Origin: Cordilura impudica
Taxonomy: Eukaryota; Arthropoda; Insecta; Diptera; Scathophagidae
Assembly: GCA_963682025.1 (NCBI GenBank)
Contig: OY821519.1
Location: forward strand, 13,898,047 to 13,962,046
DNA length: 64,000 bases
Reading direction: 5' to 3'
Shown here: positions 23,540 to 34,261 of the stretch, in pieces
Layout: each line of letters opens with the position of its first letter
Numbering within the stretch: position 1 is the first letter of the stretch
The notes under the pieces: model-generated
Told to the model about the DNA's origin: nothing
The model's input: only the letters and a program-made list of their open reading frames with translations
The model's database searches: none
Made by a program: the position numbers and the translations under genes

Positions 23540-25624
23540 CACGTTCGCCACTCACCAATTTTTCGCGCTTTCTATAAAAACTCACCAACAAAAAAAATGT
23601 GTCACATATATGTCACGAGTTTTCTAAACAATTTTATTAAGAGAAACTGCGTGTCACGTATATGTGATATACATAAAAGTCACATATAAGTGACATGAGT
23701 TTTGTGAAGACTTGTTGTCACATATGTGAGTCATAAAATGGTTTGATTTATATCAATTAAATAGAAATTTAAAAAATTTTATTATTACATCTGTATACAC
23801 TTTATTGGTTGTGCTAAATTTTGAAACATGGATGGATATGGGAATAATCCGATTACATCACCCTCTTTGTATCTGCAGGCTCCACATATATACTCGGTCC
23901 TCTTTTTTTTAGTGCACCCACGTCATCGTTTTCTTGAAGTCTTACATCTGGAAAATGACCACCAGTAGATGTACTGGCTGTTACTTCATGGGATGATCTT
24001 TGTGTTGGAGTCTCGGCCAAATATGCATTTATAAGCCTTTCTTCAAATGGCAATAGTGTTATGGGATTATCAACATTTATTTTGTTATAAATCCAGCAGG
24101 CATTCCAAAGTGATATGTCTATCAGGTGCAAAAACAACTTTATACCAGCGAATTGATCACCTGGGGCAGGCATAATATGACACGATTTGATCAGATCGAT
24201 CGAAACCTGACATGTATTATAGTCAACAACCATTTTCGGTTTGAGTGTACTTACTCCTCTCTTTGATGTTGTATTAACCATTTCAGAATTATACTTTGCA
24301 GAAATCATAAGTACGTCCCGTTTGTCTGTCCATTTTAAAACAACAACGCCTTTTGCGTTACGCCTCCATGCTGTTTTTCCTCTGGTGAGCTTACTTTTTA
24401 TAACATAAGTGGGATTACGATTTCTATTAGCTCCTAAGGTTCCAAATATTCTGCCAGATTTACGCTATTGTAATAGTTGTCAATATAAAGTATGTGTCCC
24501 TTTTCAGCATTAATTAATTAATTCAGCATTAATTTAGCTACAACTCCAAATGAATGTCCTTTTTCATTGTAAACGGTAGCTTTTCCTGTGTAAACAGCCA
24601 CATTTATTAAAAATCCATCTGGATTACATGTTCGTAAAACATTAATCCGTATTTATGTCTCTTGTTCGGAATAAACTGCCAAAATAAAAGTCATCTCCAC
24701 AAAAGAAGAGCTTCATCCAAAGACAAGTTTTGCGGGGGACTGTGGATTTTGTTTATATTTTGAAGAATATGTTTTACGACATTTTTAATTTTGTGTAGAA
24801 GGTCAGATTTATCACATTGTTCAGGGAAATAGAAACCCATACAACGAAGTATATTTTCAAACTTTATGCGACTCATAGTTGTACCAAAAATACTTTGAAA
24901 ATAAAGCGGATCTTTGCTCCAAAACAGTATCATTTCCGGCTTTTTATTAAGGGGCATTGTAATACGCAAAGCAATTACCTTTTTTATTTCCTTAAGTTTC
25001 ACATCTTTTCATCTAAGAAGATAAGACTTTGCGCTTAGTTTCTTATTTTTAGACATATAATTAGCGCGTGCATTTGTTCACAAAACAATTTTCTTCATTA
25101 ACTCGTCAATAAAAATCTGCATAAAATAATCTATTGGTTTTGCATTGCGTGGTAACTCAATCTGGGGCAAAGGTGCTTCCAGAGTCTTCAAAATCCATAT
25201 AACTTTCACAGTAATTCAGAATAGTCTCAAGGATTTCCTCTTCAGAAACAAGTTTTTTCTAGGACACTTTTACAAAATAGTATCTATTGCTATTGTGACA
25301 CAAATGAACTATTAAAAGCGCATTTAAAGTTAGTTTTCATATAAATTAGCAAATAACAAAATTTTGGGGAATATCCGAAAAAAACGAAATTTTAATATAA
25401 TTGCTTAGCATATCCACAAACCGCAACACTCATATACATCTGACACCTTGCCACAGACCAAACCATACAAGAAAAATGCTTCCTACAAACTTTCGTGAAA
25501 TAAAAGCTTAATTAAATGTTATAATTATACGACACATATATGTGACATGGTTTTTATGAAAACTCCCATGAGTTTTTATGAAAACTCCCACGTCACATAT
25601 ATGTGACGCTGAGTGGCGAACGTG
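23540..25624 (-). mobile_element. piggyBac-family DNA transposon (2085 bp), decayed
   Basis: Terminal inverted repeats CACGTTCGCCACTCA at both ends, immediately flanked by TTAA (23536-23539 and 25625-25628), the piggyBac target duplication. Both subterminal regions carry palindromic TCACATATATGTGA-type motifs: 23601-23616, 23653-23668, 23679-23694 and 23717-23731 on the left, 25531-25546 and 25591-25608 on the right, usually next to RTGAGTTTT. The transposase gene inside is broken. Confidence 0.9.
23853..25260 (-). pseudogene. piggyBac transposase pseudogene (DDE_Tnp_1_7 type)
   Basis: Minus-strand pieces run in family order. An acidic N-terminal piece (SEEEILETILNYCESYMDFE) is followed by a LKEIKKVIALRITM block. 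LSLDEALLLWR follows, holding the first catalytic Asp and the piggyBac 'SIDESMILWRG' motif. GHILYIDNYYNSVNLAEYL is the 'DNYYTS' block with the second Asp. The C-terminal piece 23853-24308 contains KPKMVVDYNTCQVSID, the 'DYN..MGGVD' third-Asp region. At least one stop in the N-terminal half and frameshifts around 24450-24690 separate the pieces, so no active enzyme is encoded. It would have cut and pasted DNA at TTAA. The element ends are intact, so it could be mobilised in trans in principle. Confidence 0.85.
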
Positions 25625-25628
25625 TTAA

Positions 25629-26080
25629 GGAGATATAAAAGACAATCAGACATTTTTAGAAAAATTTTAAGATATCTCTTTTTTCAAAATATCCCTTTTT
25701 AACCTTCAATAAAATAAATCAAAAAATTAATTAAATAAATTAAAATTTTAAAAAGAAAAACAGGTAAGCGTGTTAAATTCTGCTGTGCCGAGTCCATCTG
25801 TATCTTAAACTCAATATTATAAACCATCCAATTGCAATTACCAATCTAATGCAGTTACTTAATCTTTAAGTTCTAATACCATTTCAATTTATAATTAATT
25901 TAATTTTTTTTTTACATTATAATTTTGTATTTTTTGTTTTTTTCTTCATAACGAAAATTATGCTTTTTTCTTAAAAAGGATTAAAATCTGCTTGAAAAGT
26001 TGCATAATTTTTCTAATACGAGTATCTTCTTGTTGGTTCAGCGTAAAAAAAAAGTTCGGCTAAACTCTTCTTAAATTAAA
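25629..26080. other. AT-rich spacer with DINE tip relic
   Basis: Contains a short degraded DINE family B tip at 25761-25800 (ACAGGTAAGCGTGTTAAATT, CTGCTGTGCCGAG). Otherwise nothing recognised. Confidence 0.55.
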
Positions 26081-26885
26081 ACAAGTAAGAAAATTATAGT
26101 CGGTCTAGACCGACTATACGATACCCTATACCATGCGTTTAGAAACCCTATCTCTTAGGCCCAACTAACTGGACATTGAAAATAAGCAAAAACCAAATTT
26201 GAGTGGGATTTTTATTAATTTTTTTGGCTGCAGATACGAAAAAGTTCATATCGGATGCTATATCTATAAAGGGACTAGGTCCAAAAATGGACCGATCCTG
26301 ATCATGTTTGGTAAAGTCTCTTGTATTTTGCAAAAATATATACAAACAAAATTTGAGAAGAATCAGTGCAATATTTTTGTTTTTTAATAGATTTAAGTGA
26401 AGATCGGGAAGCAGCTCTATATGGGGTCAAAGGGATCATTTTTGGACTACTCATTAGTGGATGTAATGAACGCATATAAACCCAATTTCAGTAAGATCTA
26501 TATGACAATTTGGATCTTATGGAAATTTATGTCGATTTCATATGGGTAATTTGTATGGGGGCTAGGTCTGAACATGGACCGATTCTCACCAATTTCAATA
26601 GCGTTCATCCCATGGCCGATAAAAGCTTATATACCAAATTTCATCAAAATATATTCATATTTGCGACCTGCAGTTTGATTACAAGCTTTTCATGGACACA
26701 CAGACGGACGGGCGGACGGACGGACGGACGGACAGACGGACGGACGGACATTGTTAAATCAACTCAGAAAGTGATTCTGATTCGATTGGTATAATTAAAG
26801 ATGGGTCTAGGTCAAATATTTTTGGTTGTTACAAACAGCAGCACAAAGTCATTATACCCAAACCACATAGTGGTATAGGGTATAA
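26081..26885 (+). mobile_element. DINE-1/Helentron-like repeat, family A copy 2
   Basis: Begins ACAAGTAAGAAAATTATAG followed by palindrome AGTCGGTCTAGACCGACT, has a 12-unit GACG/GGAC-type microsatellite at 26700-26750, and ends CCACATAGTGGTATAGGGTA, including a hairpin CCACataGTGG at its 3' tip. Collinear with the inverse of 281-1050. Frames at 26199-26387 and 26510-26794 mirror frames in the other copy but lack domains. Confidence 0.75.
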
Positions 26886-26944
26886 AAATATATATTCGCC
26901 TATAACAATTTCAAGTTGGTTTTTATAAGCAGTATTTCTAATTT

Positions 26945-27392
26945 CAATTGCATCAATTAGAATTAACAGAAATTTTATTTTTCATTTAATAAAGACCCCT
27001 AAGGGTATGCTAATCAATTTTAGACAATTCACAATTCAACATTTTTTAAATATGGATTATTTTCGTTATAAGTTTATGTCCATTAATGGTTTATGTCCAA
27101 AATTATTTTTCAATTCAACACAATTATTATTGTGAATGACGAAAACAAACTGGCAAACACATTAACAAATTCAATAAACACACACATAGCATTGTATAAT
27201 TTTATGTATGTGCTAGTAGCAACCTTAAGTACATTTTACTCCAAAAAGATGTAAAAATTTAAAAATCTGTAAGTCTGGTGGACAGTTAAAAAGATGTACC
27301 TTTCAAATAAGATTAGTTTTGTCAAAATCGGGAGAAAACTGTTTAACAAATCATCGGTCACAAGAAATAGCCTTACCTACTAAGATTATAGA
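26945..27392 (-). mobile_element. Non-autonomous Helitron, copy A (3' end truncated)
   Basis: Minus-strand 5' end TCTATAATCTTAGTAGG at 27392, preceded by A, then GGCTATTTCTTGTGACCGAT. The body shares TGCTACTAGCACATACATAA and CACACATAGCAT with copies at 46619, 49637 and 57918. The 3' tip (GGCTGGAAT..CTAG) is missing. The TC start, A/T insertion site and CTRR end seen in the sister copies fit Helitrons. Confidence 0.65.
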
Positions 27393-27479
27393 TATATGTT
27401 TTCTTGTTTATCACTATTTTTTTATACTAATATTTAAAATTATAATTGTGTAAAATGGCTTATTCGGCAAGTAAATGTT

Positions 27480-27712
27480 AGACGAACTCTGTCGCCAAAT
27501 TCGGCGGCGATGCCTGCACTGAAGAAAAAATCGGCGCAGCCAAGTCGGCTCTAAGTCGCACGACTGGTACTTCTGAACACGTGGAGTGTAACGAGTCATA
27601 CACACTAGGGTGGCCAATTCCCAGGCGGAATATCATGCCATTTGGTCTCAAAAATAAACGCAAAAATTTTGAGAAAAATCAGACAACTTTTAGTGCTGCC
27701 TCATAGAGGTGA
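27480..27712 (+). other. GC-rich open segment, possible orphan exon
   Basis: The first 120 bases are 64/120 G+C in a very AT-rich neighbourhood. The frame starting ACG AAC TCT at 27482 stays open for about 75 codons to TAG near 27704, reading TNSVAKFGGDACTEEKIGAA... and later LGWPIPRRNIMPFGLKN. It follows an in-frame TAG and an AAATGTTAG that could be a 3' splice site. No family recognised and no start codon or partner exon was found. It may be a captured gene fragment, an exon of a gene outside view, or chance. Confidence 0.3.
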
Positions 27713-28434
27713 AAGAAATGATTTTAGTAAATCCTATATTTTTATTATGTACCTTAAAAGAAATTTATTTTGTAATATTTTTTTAGTTCTCGAGGGCCAA
27801 AATTGCTTGATTTTTTAAAGAAATATAAAACCTTATATTTAGCATATAACTAGTTCTGAAAGTATAATTTTTTAATTATTTAAACAAGCTGTAGTATATA
27901 ATAAAATTAACCCTATTTATCTTGACGTCAAATAGACCCCAAATCTTAATTTTTATAATGCATAACTATCTGAATTAAGTGAAAAATGCTACTGAAATAT
28001 TGTGAAAAAAAATAGAATTTATCAATTATTGTAGACAACAACCTTTGCTAGATTTTAAAAATAACGAATTATTGTATGTAAAACATAAAAATGAAAAGGT
28101 GGAAAGCTCTTAGCATCAAATTAGTTGAAACTGTTAAGCGTTTGAGTAAACCGTGTTCATTTCTAGTGATTATTTCGTAATTTTGTTTTAAAAAAATTTC
28201 ATGTTTAAAGAAAGGAGATTTCTCAAAGCTCCAATCGACTGGTAGTAAATTACCTTCAAAAGAATATTGACTAACAGTTCTGCTTTGCTATATTAGTACT
28301 GCAAATTTATATACGAAAGAAAGTGCGCGTTTAGTGATAAAAGAGTGTTTAGTGAGCAGAGATTCAGAATCATTAAAAAAAAGTGTAGAAAGAAAGAATC
28401 ATTAATTAACTTTTAACATGTTAAAAATAAATTT
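27713..28434. other. AT-rich intergenic sequence
   Basis: Nothing recognised. Confidence 0.55.
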
Positions 28435-28690
28435 AAACGAAACTGATTTTTTGTTCCAATAAAATAATAACATAAAAAATGCAGCTCACAATGTCAAGCT
28501 GTGGTTCCTCTACATTACTAAAAACCAAGTAAAATCCCAAACCCATAATCCGATCTTAATCCTATAGAACATTTGTTGGATTTAATGGAGCGCAGAATCC
28601 TTCAGCATAAAATAAGCTCAAAGAAAATGTTTAAAAGCATCAATTTGAATGAGTGGAATAAGTCGATGCCAATTCGATGCAATATTTAAT
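28435..28690 (+). pseudogene. Tc1-like transposase C-terminal relic
   Basis: The translation resembles the Tc1 C-terminal region: an NAAHNVKLWFLYITKNQVKS block, then PILIL.NI/EHLLDLMERRILQHKIS (the 'DLNPIEHLWDLMERRIRQH' region) and KKMFKSINLNEWNKSMP. A stop and at least one frameshift lie between blocks. About 80 residues survive. It is a different copy from the relic at 21.1 kb and on the other strand. Confidence 0.65.
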
Positions 28691-29282
28691 CTAAATTAGG
28701 TTTTTTGTATCTATTTTCAAATGTCTTTTAAATTTTTTTAAAATTTTGTAAAGCCAAACCTGAAATAATTTAAAATAAATAATAATTATTATTATATTAT
28801 TGTACAGCCCTGTTCTTGAAATTTTGGGTTTCTTGAAAATACTAATTTTATATTTTCTAAGTGTCCAAACAACTTTGGATACCAAAAATAACAAAACGAA
28901 GAAAAATGAATTTGTAATCGTTATTATTTTTAATATTAGATTAAGAAAATCGCTAAAAAACTTGAAGACATATAATTGAATTGTTAGTTATCAGCATGTA
29001 AATTTAGCACTCGTTGCAAGAAATTTCGAAATCTAATTCAGCCGTTTCAATTTGTTAAACCGAAGTGTAAAGAATTGAACGGCATTTTCCTAACTTTACT
29101 ACCCATTATGATTAACAAGCAGACACTTGTCGCTGGAACTTAATTTTGAAAAAAAAAAAAATATTAATTGTGAAATCCATCAAATAAAAGAATTTAAAAT
29201 ATTTAACAGAAACTTTTTTTGTTAAAAAATCAAGCGACAACCAAAAGGTGAGCATCCCAATAAAAGAAACTAATTCTCCCTT
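28691..29282. other. AT-rich intergenic sequence
   Basis: Contains CAGCCCTGTTCTTGAA at about 28805, whose inverse occurs near 32590 (see rejected items). No gene recognised. Confidence 0.5.
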
Positions 29283-32060
29283 TTTATACCTTCCACTCCA
29301 GTGTGCAGAGGGTATATATAAGTTTGTCATTCCATTTGTAATAATTAAAAAAAAAATTTTGGACCCCATAAAATATATATATTTGTGATTCTTATAACAA
29401 CCGGAGTTGATATAGCGATGTCCGTCTGTCCGTCTGTCCGTCTGTGGAAATCACGATGACGGCATCAATCGAGCAGCTAGGGTGCTCGTTGACATAAAAA
29501 ATGATTTATTAATATCCTGAAAAGTTCGCTATTTAAAATCGTCCAAATCGGTCGATTAGGGCCCGAAATCTGAATGAAGAACTAAAAAAAGTCTTGAAAA
29601 AATATAATTTTCTATGCTGTTCTTGTCACGATCACGCCCTCAATAGTGCAGCTACAGTGATCATTTTTAGTAAGAATGATTCACCAAATTCGTGGGAAGA
29701 TTTCTATTTCAAAAATCATTAAAACCGGTGGAACAGATCCAGGGAAATCTCTGAAAAATTAAAAAAAAAATTAAAAATATGATGTTTCTGTATTGTTCTT
29801 ATTGTTATTCTAAATATTGTGTTGTTGTCATAGCTGGACCTGTTGTTTTTGTGGTCGTTGTGGTAATAATGTAATAAAAACTAACCCTTTGTCAATTTTT
29901 TTATTAACTCTGGTAGAAAAATTTTAAAGTTTCCATTGTTTTGGCATCACTAAAAAAATTTGTTAAATAATTTCTGTTATTACCACGAGCCTGCCTGCAA
30001 AATTTCAGATCGAATGGGTCACGGGAAATTGGTTAAAATCGATCCAAAATTTTTTCGACAAGCAGACACTACGAGTTAATATAAAGGGAGTAAAAATTCA
30101 CCAACATCTAAAGCAAATAATGCTAAAATACCTAGTTATTAATAAGAAGAAAATGTAAATTTAGCAAAAAAAAATTTTATGTATTAATTTATTTAAAGAG
30201 AAAAGCACAAAAATAACGTTTGATGTTGTATTTTTTGTGTGTAATATTTACAAATACATACATACACATATTAAATAATACAAATAATATACATTTATTC
30301 TATATATGTATATCCATAATAACTGCATGTTAGAAATAAATCGGTATATTATTTTAGTTACATAAAATTCTGCAATATTTTGTTGTGGGGAAAATACATT
30401 TATTTTGCATTAACAGAGCGTCACTTCATTTTGCTCAGCGTGACTATGCCACAGTAGATGGCGCCACAATTTTTGTTCTAATTAGCTTTGCAATAGTTAT
30501 TTCTATTTTAACATGAATGTCAATATTTTACCGAGTTATCAATGAGTTTTTTGCTTTCAAAAAAGTTCTACATAGTTATATAGAATTATTTTTCTGCTTT
30601 ACCTACAAAATATCTGATTGCGATTACATTTAATTTTTAAAAATTGTTTATAATTACTAAAACACTATTATTCACATAAATACAAAATTGCACTTGTTAA
30701 ATTTTCCATTCAAATTTAAGAAAATATCAATTCTAAAAACTGGAATTAAAATTTCCAATTATAAATTAGAAAATATTAACTGAATTTCAGAAAATCATAT
30801 CAAAACGTCGGAAATAATAATTTTAAATTTAGAAGACATCAATTGCATCTTTAATATATATATATAAATTTTATTCGTTAAAAACAAATTGAAATTCCAA
30901 AAAAAAACACCAAATATGTTTACATTAAAAAAATGTTTACATTTAAAAAAAATATTGGCATTCAGGAGAAATTAATAGCTTTTCAGTAACTTCTTTTAAC
31001 GATTGTCGAATCGTTAAAAAATAATGCAAAATTATCAGTAAAATTTTTAAACGATATTCGCTATTGTCAGCTGTTGTTGTTATCTAAACGACAACCATTT
31101 TTGTGTTGTTTATTCAATCGATAAAAACTTAAATTTTTATGTTGAAATGTCGTCATACATAAATAAAAATCATAAAATAGTGAAAATATTTTGCTTCTAT
31201 TATATAAATAAAAAAATTAAATAGCATTTTCAATTCATTATTTCATATTCAAATAAATAAACAGAAATATTAGTAAAAAAATAAATAGAGATATTAAACA
31301 TAAACATAAAATCATCCTGCCAAACACGAAGTAATTTGTTTTTTTCTATTCTTCTTTGTATTTTTCGCTTATTTTAACAGAGATGCCACTCGTTTACAAT
31401 TTAAATAATTAGAAAAATAGATTTGGCGACTGTCGTTAAGATGTGTGTACTTAGTGAATCACTTCATCCTCAGTGCAAACAACAATAGCTGTCGATATAT
31501 TTTGCAATTGTCGGATCGTTGAAATTCTGTCGGATCGTTGATCGCTATTTATACATATATTATTTTTCACAATTTTTTTTGGATGAATATTTGAAGTTTT
31601 TCAGAAAATAAAGATAACAAATTATTTTATTTAAAATATTTGGGACATTTGGTTTTTTGCGTTTGGCATCCCTAATTTGATTATTTATTATTATAAATTT
31701 ATTCTCTATGTTTTCCAAATATGGCAATATTTTAATAGAAAAGTTGAGAGAGCTTTTTTTTAGTTATTATTTTGTTACTCCATCCGACCTATATGGCCGC
31801 AATGAAGAAATATTTCGCCAGTTAAAAGAAACTGTACAGCCATCTCCAATTAGCACGATTTAATGCATATAGCCACCTTACACAACCATTACCTTTGCAT
31901 TGAATGTTAAGGCGAGCTATTTAATTAGCAAAAACTAAATTAAACGAGAAGTTATGTCATATAAGCGGAAACGCATGCATATTTTTCCAATATTTTGTTT
32001 ACTCAAACCGAGGTGGAGGGTATCAAAGATTCGGCACAGCCGAAAAGAATTTAACATTCC
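29283..32060 (-). mobile_element. DINE-1/Helentron-like repeat, family B, inverted copy
   Basis: Inverse complement of 14144-18371 over essentially the full length, without the 1068-bp insert. Left edge CCACTCCAGTGTGCAGAGGG, GTCCGTCTGTCCGTCTGTCC microsatellite at 29419-29443, right edge GGTGGAGGGTATCAAAGATT and TTCGGCACAGCCGAA. A 31-bp-scale difference at about 30415-30440 adds AGAGCGTCACTTCATTTTGC, absent in the other copy. Non-coding. Confidence 0.75.
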
Positions 32061-32834
32061 AAAAAAATTGGGTGTGGATAAATAAAGTTGTTGCAGTCAT
32101 ATGCAAAAAAGATAAAAATAAGTGATTTTAGTGAAATATTTTTTTAAATTCCTTCTTTATTTGTAATATTTAGTGCATAATGAATCTATGTTATAGTTAA
32201 AAAAAATTTAATTGAAAATATATTGTGTAAATAACAACTTTTTATTATAGTTATAGAACAACATCATATCTAAAATATGTGTTATTAACATCGACCAGTG
32301 ATTAGGAGTTTTATAGACGTTTTTAGAATCGTTTCTTTTAATAAAACATAGATACTGGTTTTATAATGACAAGGATCAATAAAAAAACATGGTAAAGTTT
32401 AAATATCAATTGTTGATTCTATCTCTTAAGACCTATTTAGTAGAAAAAAAAGACATTTATTTTGATTTTACAAAGCCTTTTCTATGTGAATTAAAACGAA
32501 AAAAATATTCTTATTGAAATTAGAGAACACATATAGCTCTTAAATTTAAGAATCTTTTCATTTACGACTTATTTTTTGTCATAGCTACTTCAAGAACAGG
32601 GGCGAAGTTTGTATTGTGCAATTAAAATATTTTATTTCATTTATTTTACATATTTTTTATTTCAATGCTTTGCTTATATACAATATTTTTTATTTTTTCA
32701 ATGGGTGCAATAATTATCAAATTTTTCGGCGTTCCTACTGTGGAGCAATGTACATATAGCTGCCCATGAGAAGAACATGGATTTTCCAAATTAAATCTGG
32801 CAACACTTAACTATTGGCTTCGAATTTAGAATAT
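32061..32834. other. AT-rich intergenic sequence
   Basis: Nothing recognised apart from poly-A/T runs. Confidence 0.55.
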
Positions 32835-33003
32835 CATTTGGCAATTTTTAATTTAGCGGTTTTTGATGTTGGCGATTTTTTATTTTGAAGATTTTTGTTT
32901 TTGGCGATTTTTGATTTTGAAGATTTTTTTTTGGCGATTTTCATTTTTCGCGATTTTAGGTTTTGGCGATTTTTGATTTTGGCGATTTTTGATTCTGGCT
33001 ATT
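32835..33003. repeat. GGCGATTTTTGATTTT minisatellite
   Basis: About ten imperfect 15-17 bp units of GGCGATTTTTGATTTT, with GAAGATTTTT variants. It abuts the roughly 140-bp tandem repeat array. Confidence 0.85.
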
Positions 33004-34260
33004 TTTGACTACTCACATTGATAACACAAGGGAACAAAATTTAACTTTTTTTGTGTTGATTGGAAGTTTGTATCAATTTTTTACTAATTTGAGGTCGCTG
33101 ATTTCAAATCTGCACTTGGTTTTTTTCTATCAGCTCGACTTTTCGTGATATACCGTTATGTCCAAAATTAAGGCACTTCAACTACATATATTGAAATAAC
33201 TTGAAAACGGTTCCCATATTCAGTTAAAAAAAAATCCAAAATTCGCCAACAGTATTATCTTTAAGGTGCGCTTACATTGGTTTTAAATTTTCCTGGTAGT
33301 TTCAGAGATATCGTTGAAGTTTTGAAAAAAATAACGATTTAAAAAAAAAATTTTTTTTTGTTTTTAAAAATTCATAAAAAATAAAACTGCGACAAAAATC
33401 ATAGTTTTAGTCTAAAAACATTTAGATAAACATATTTCGAATGAATTTTGTTCACAATTTACTGAGAAAACTGAATTGATAAAAATCGCGATTTCCATAC
33501 AAAAATAGTAAAAAAAAAATGATACAAATAGTAATAGTAAAAAAATGATACAAACTTCTAATCAACACAAAAAAAGTTCAATTTTGTTGCCTTTTGTAAT
33601 TAATGTACTTGTCAAAAGTTACAAGAATGTCGCTATCGTAGTACTTCGTATTTGTTTGTATGGGAGGTGCCACGCCCACTAATCCAATCCTGCCCAATTT
33701 TTATCGGACTACTCACACATATCTGACGGACTCGTGCAAAGTGTCGAGGCTTTCCCTTTTATTGTACCCCAATTAAATGATACTATATATTTATTTTGTA
33801 TAGGCGATACTACGCCTACTGCTCCGATCAAGGTCATTTTTTGTTCGACTAATCACATCAATAACTTATGGGTTCATGCAAAGTCCGAAGGCTCTCACTA
33901 TTACATTTTCCAGATGTATGACATTTTATATACTTTGTAGGGGAGGTGCCACGAATATTGGTCCGATGCCGGCCTTTTTTTTCCCAACTACTCACATTAA
34001 TAATAGATGACCTCAGAAAAATTTGCAAAGCTGTCTCTATCATAGTATTCGAGATATATAAAATTGAAATATTACTTTGTATGGGAGGTGCCACGCCAAC
34101 TTATCCGATATCGCTCATTTTCGGCATGGCCATTAACATTAATAATAGGTGACCTCACACAAAATTTGTAAGGCCCTGTCAGTCATAGTACTCAACACAT
34201 ACGATATTAAAAATTCACTTTATACGGGAGGTGCCACGCCCACTAAAAATATCACAAAAA
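33004..34260 (+). repeat. Tandem array of ~140-bp units with GGAGGTGCCACGCCCAC core
   Basis: GGGAGGTGCCACGCC or derivatives recur at about 33663, 33803 (degraded), 33942, 34083 and 34226, a period of about 140 bp. Each unit also contains GACTAMTCACATTAATAA, GCAAAG and a CTATCATAGTAYT block. A first unit is split by a MITE-like insert (33025-33605). The same units lie inverted at 6.7-7.15 kb. The array ends exactly where LINE coding sequence begins. Open frames of 65-85 codons in it are repeat-derived. Confidence 0.8.
33025..33605. mobile_element. MITE-like insert with ~60-bp inverted ends
   Basis: Left arm from about 33030 (AACAAAATTTAACTTTTTTT, GTGTTGATTGGAAGTTTGTA) is the inverse complement of the right arm at about 33545-33595. 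The flanking sequence on each side aligns to consecutive parts of the ~140-bp tandem unit, so the element interrupts one unit. Superfamily unknown; exact tips uncertain by ~10 bp. Confidence 0.6.
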
Positions 34261-34261
34261 A

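Noticed and set aside
28803..32605. Inverted pair CCCTGTTCTTGAA (28805) and its complement (32588) as tips of a 3.8-kb element
   Set aside because: The match is only ~13 bp, no target duplication was seen, and the DINE inverted copy between them has its own ends.
33858..34152. Open frames in the ~140-bp repeat array
   Set aside because: They shift with repeat units, occur on both strands and contain no domain.
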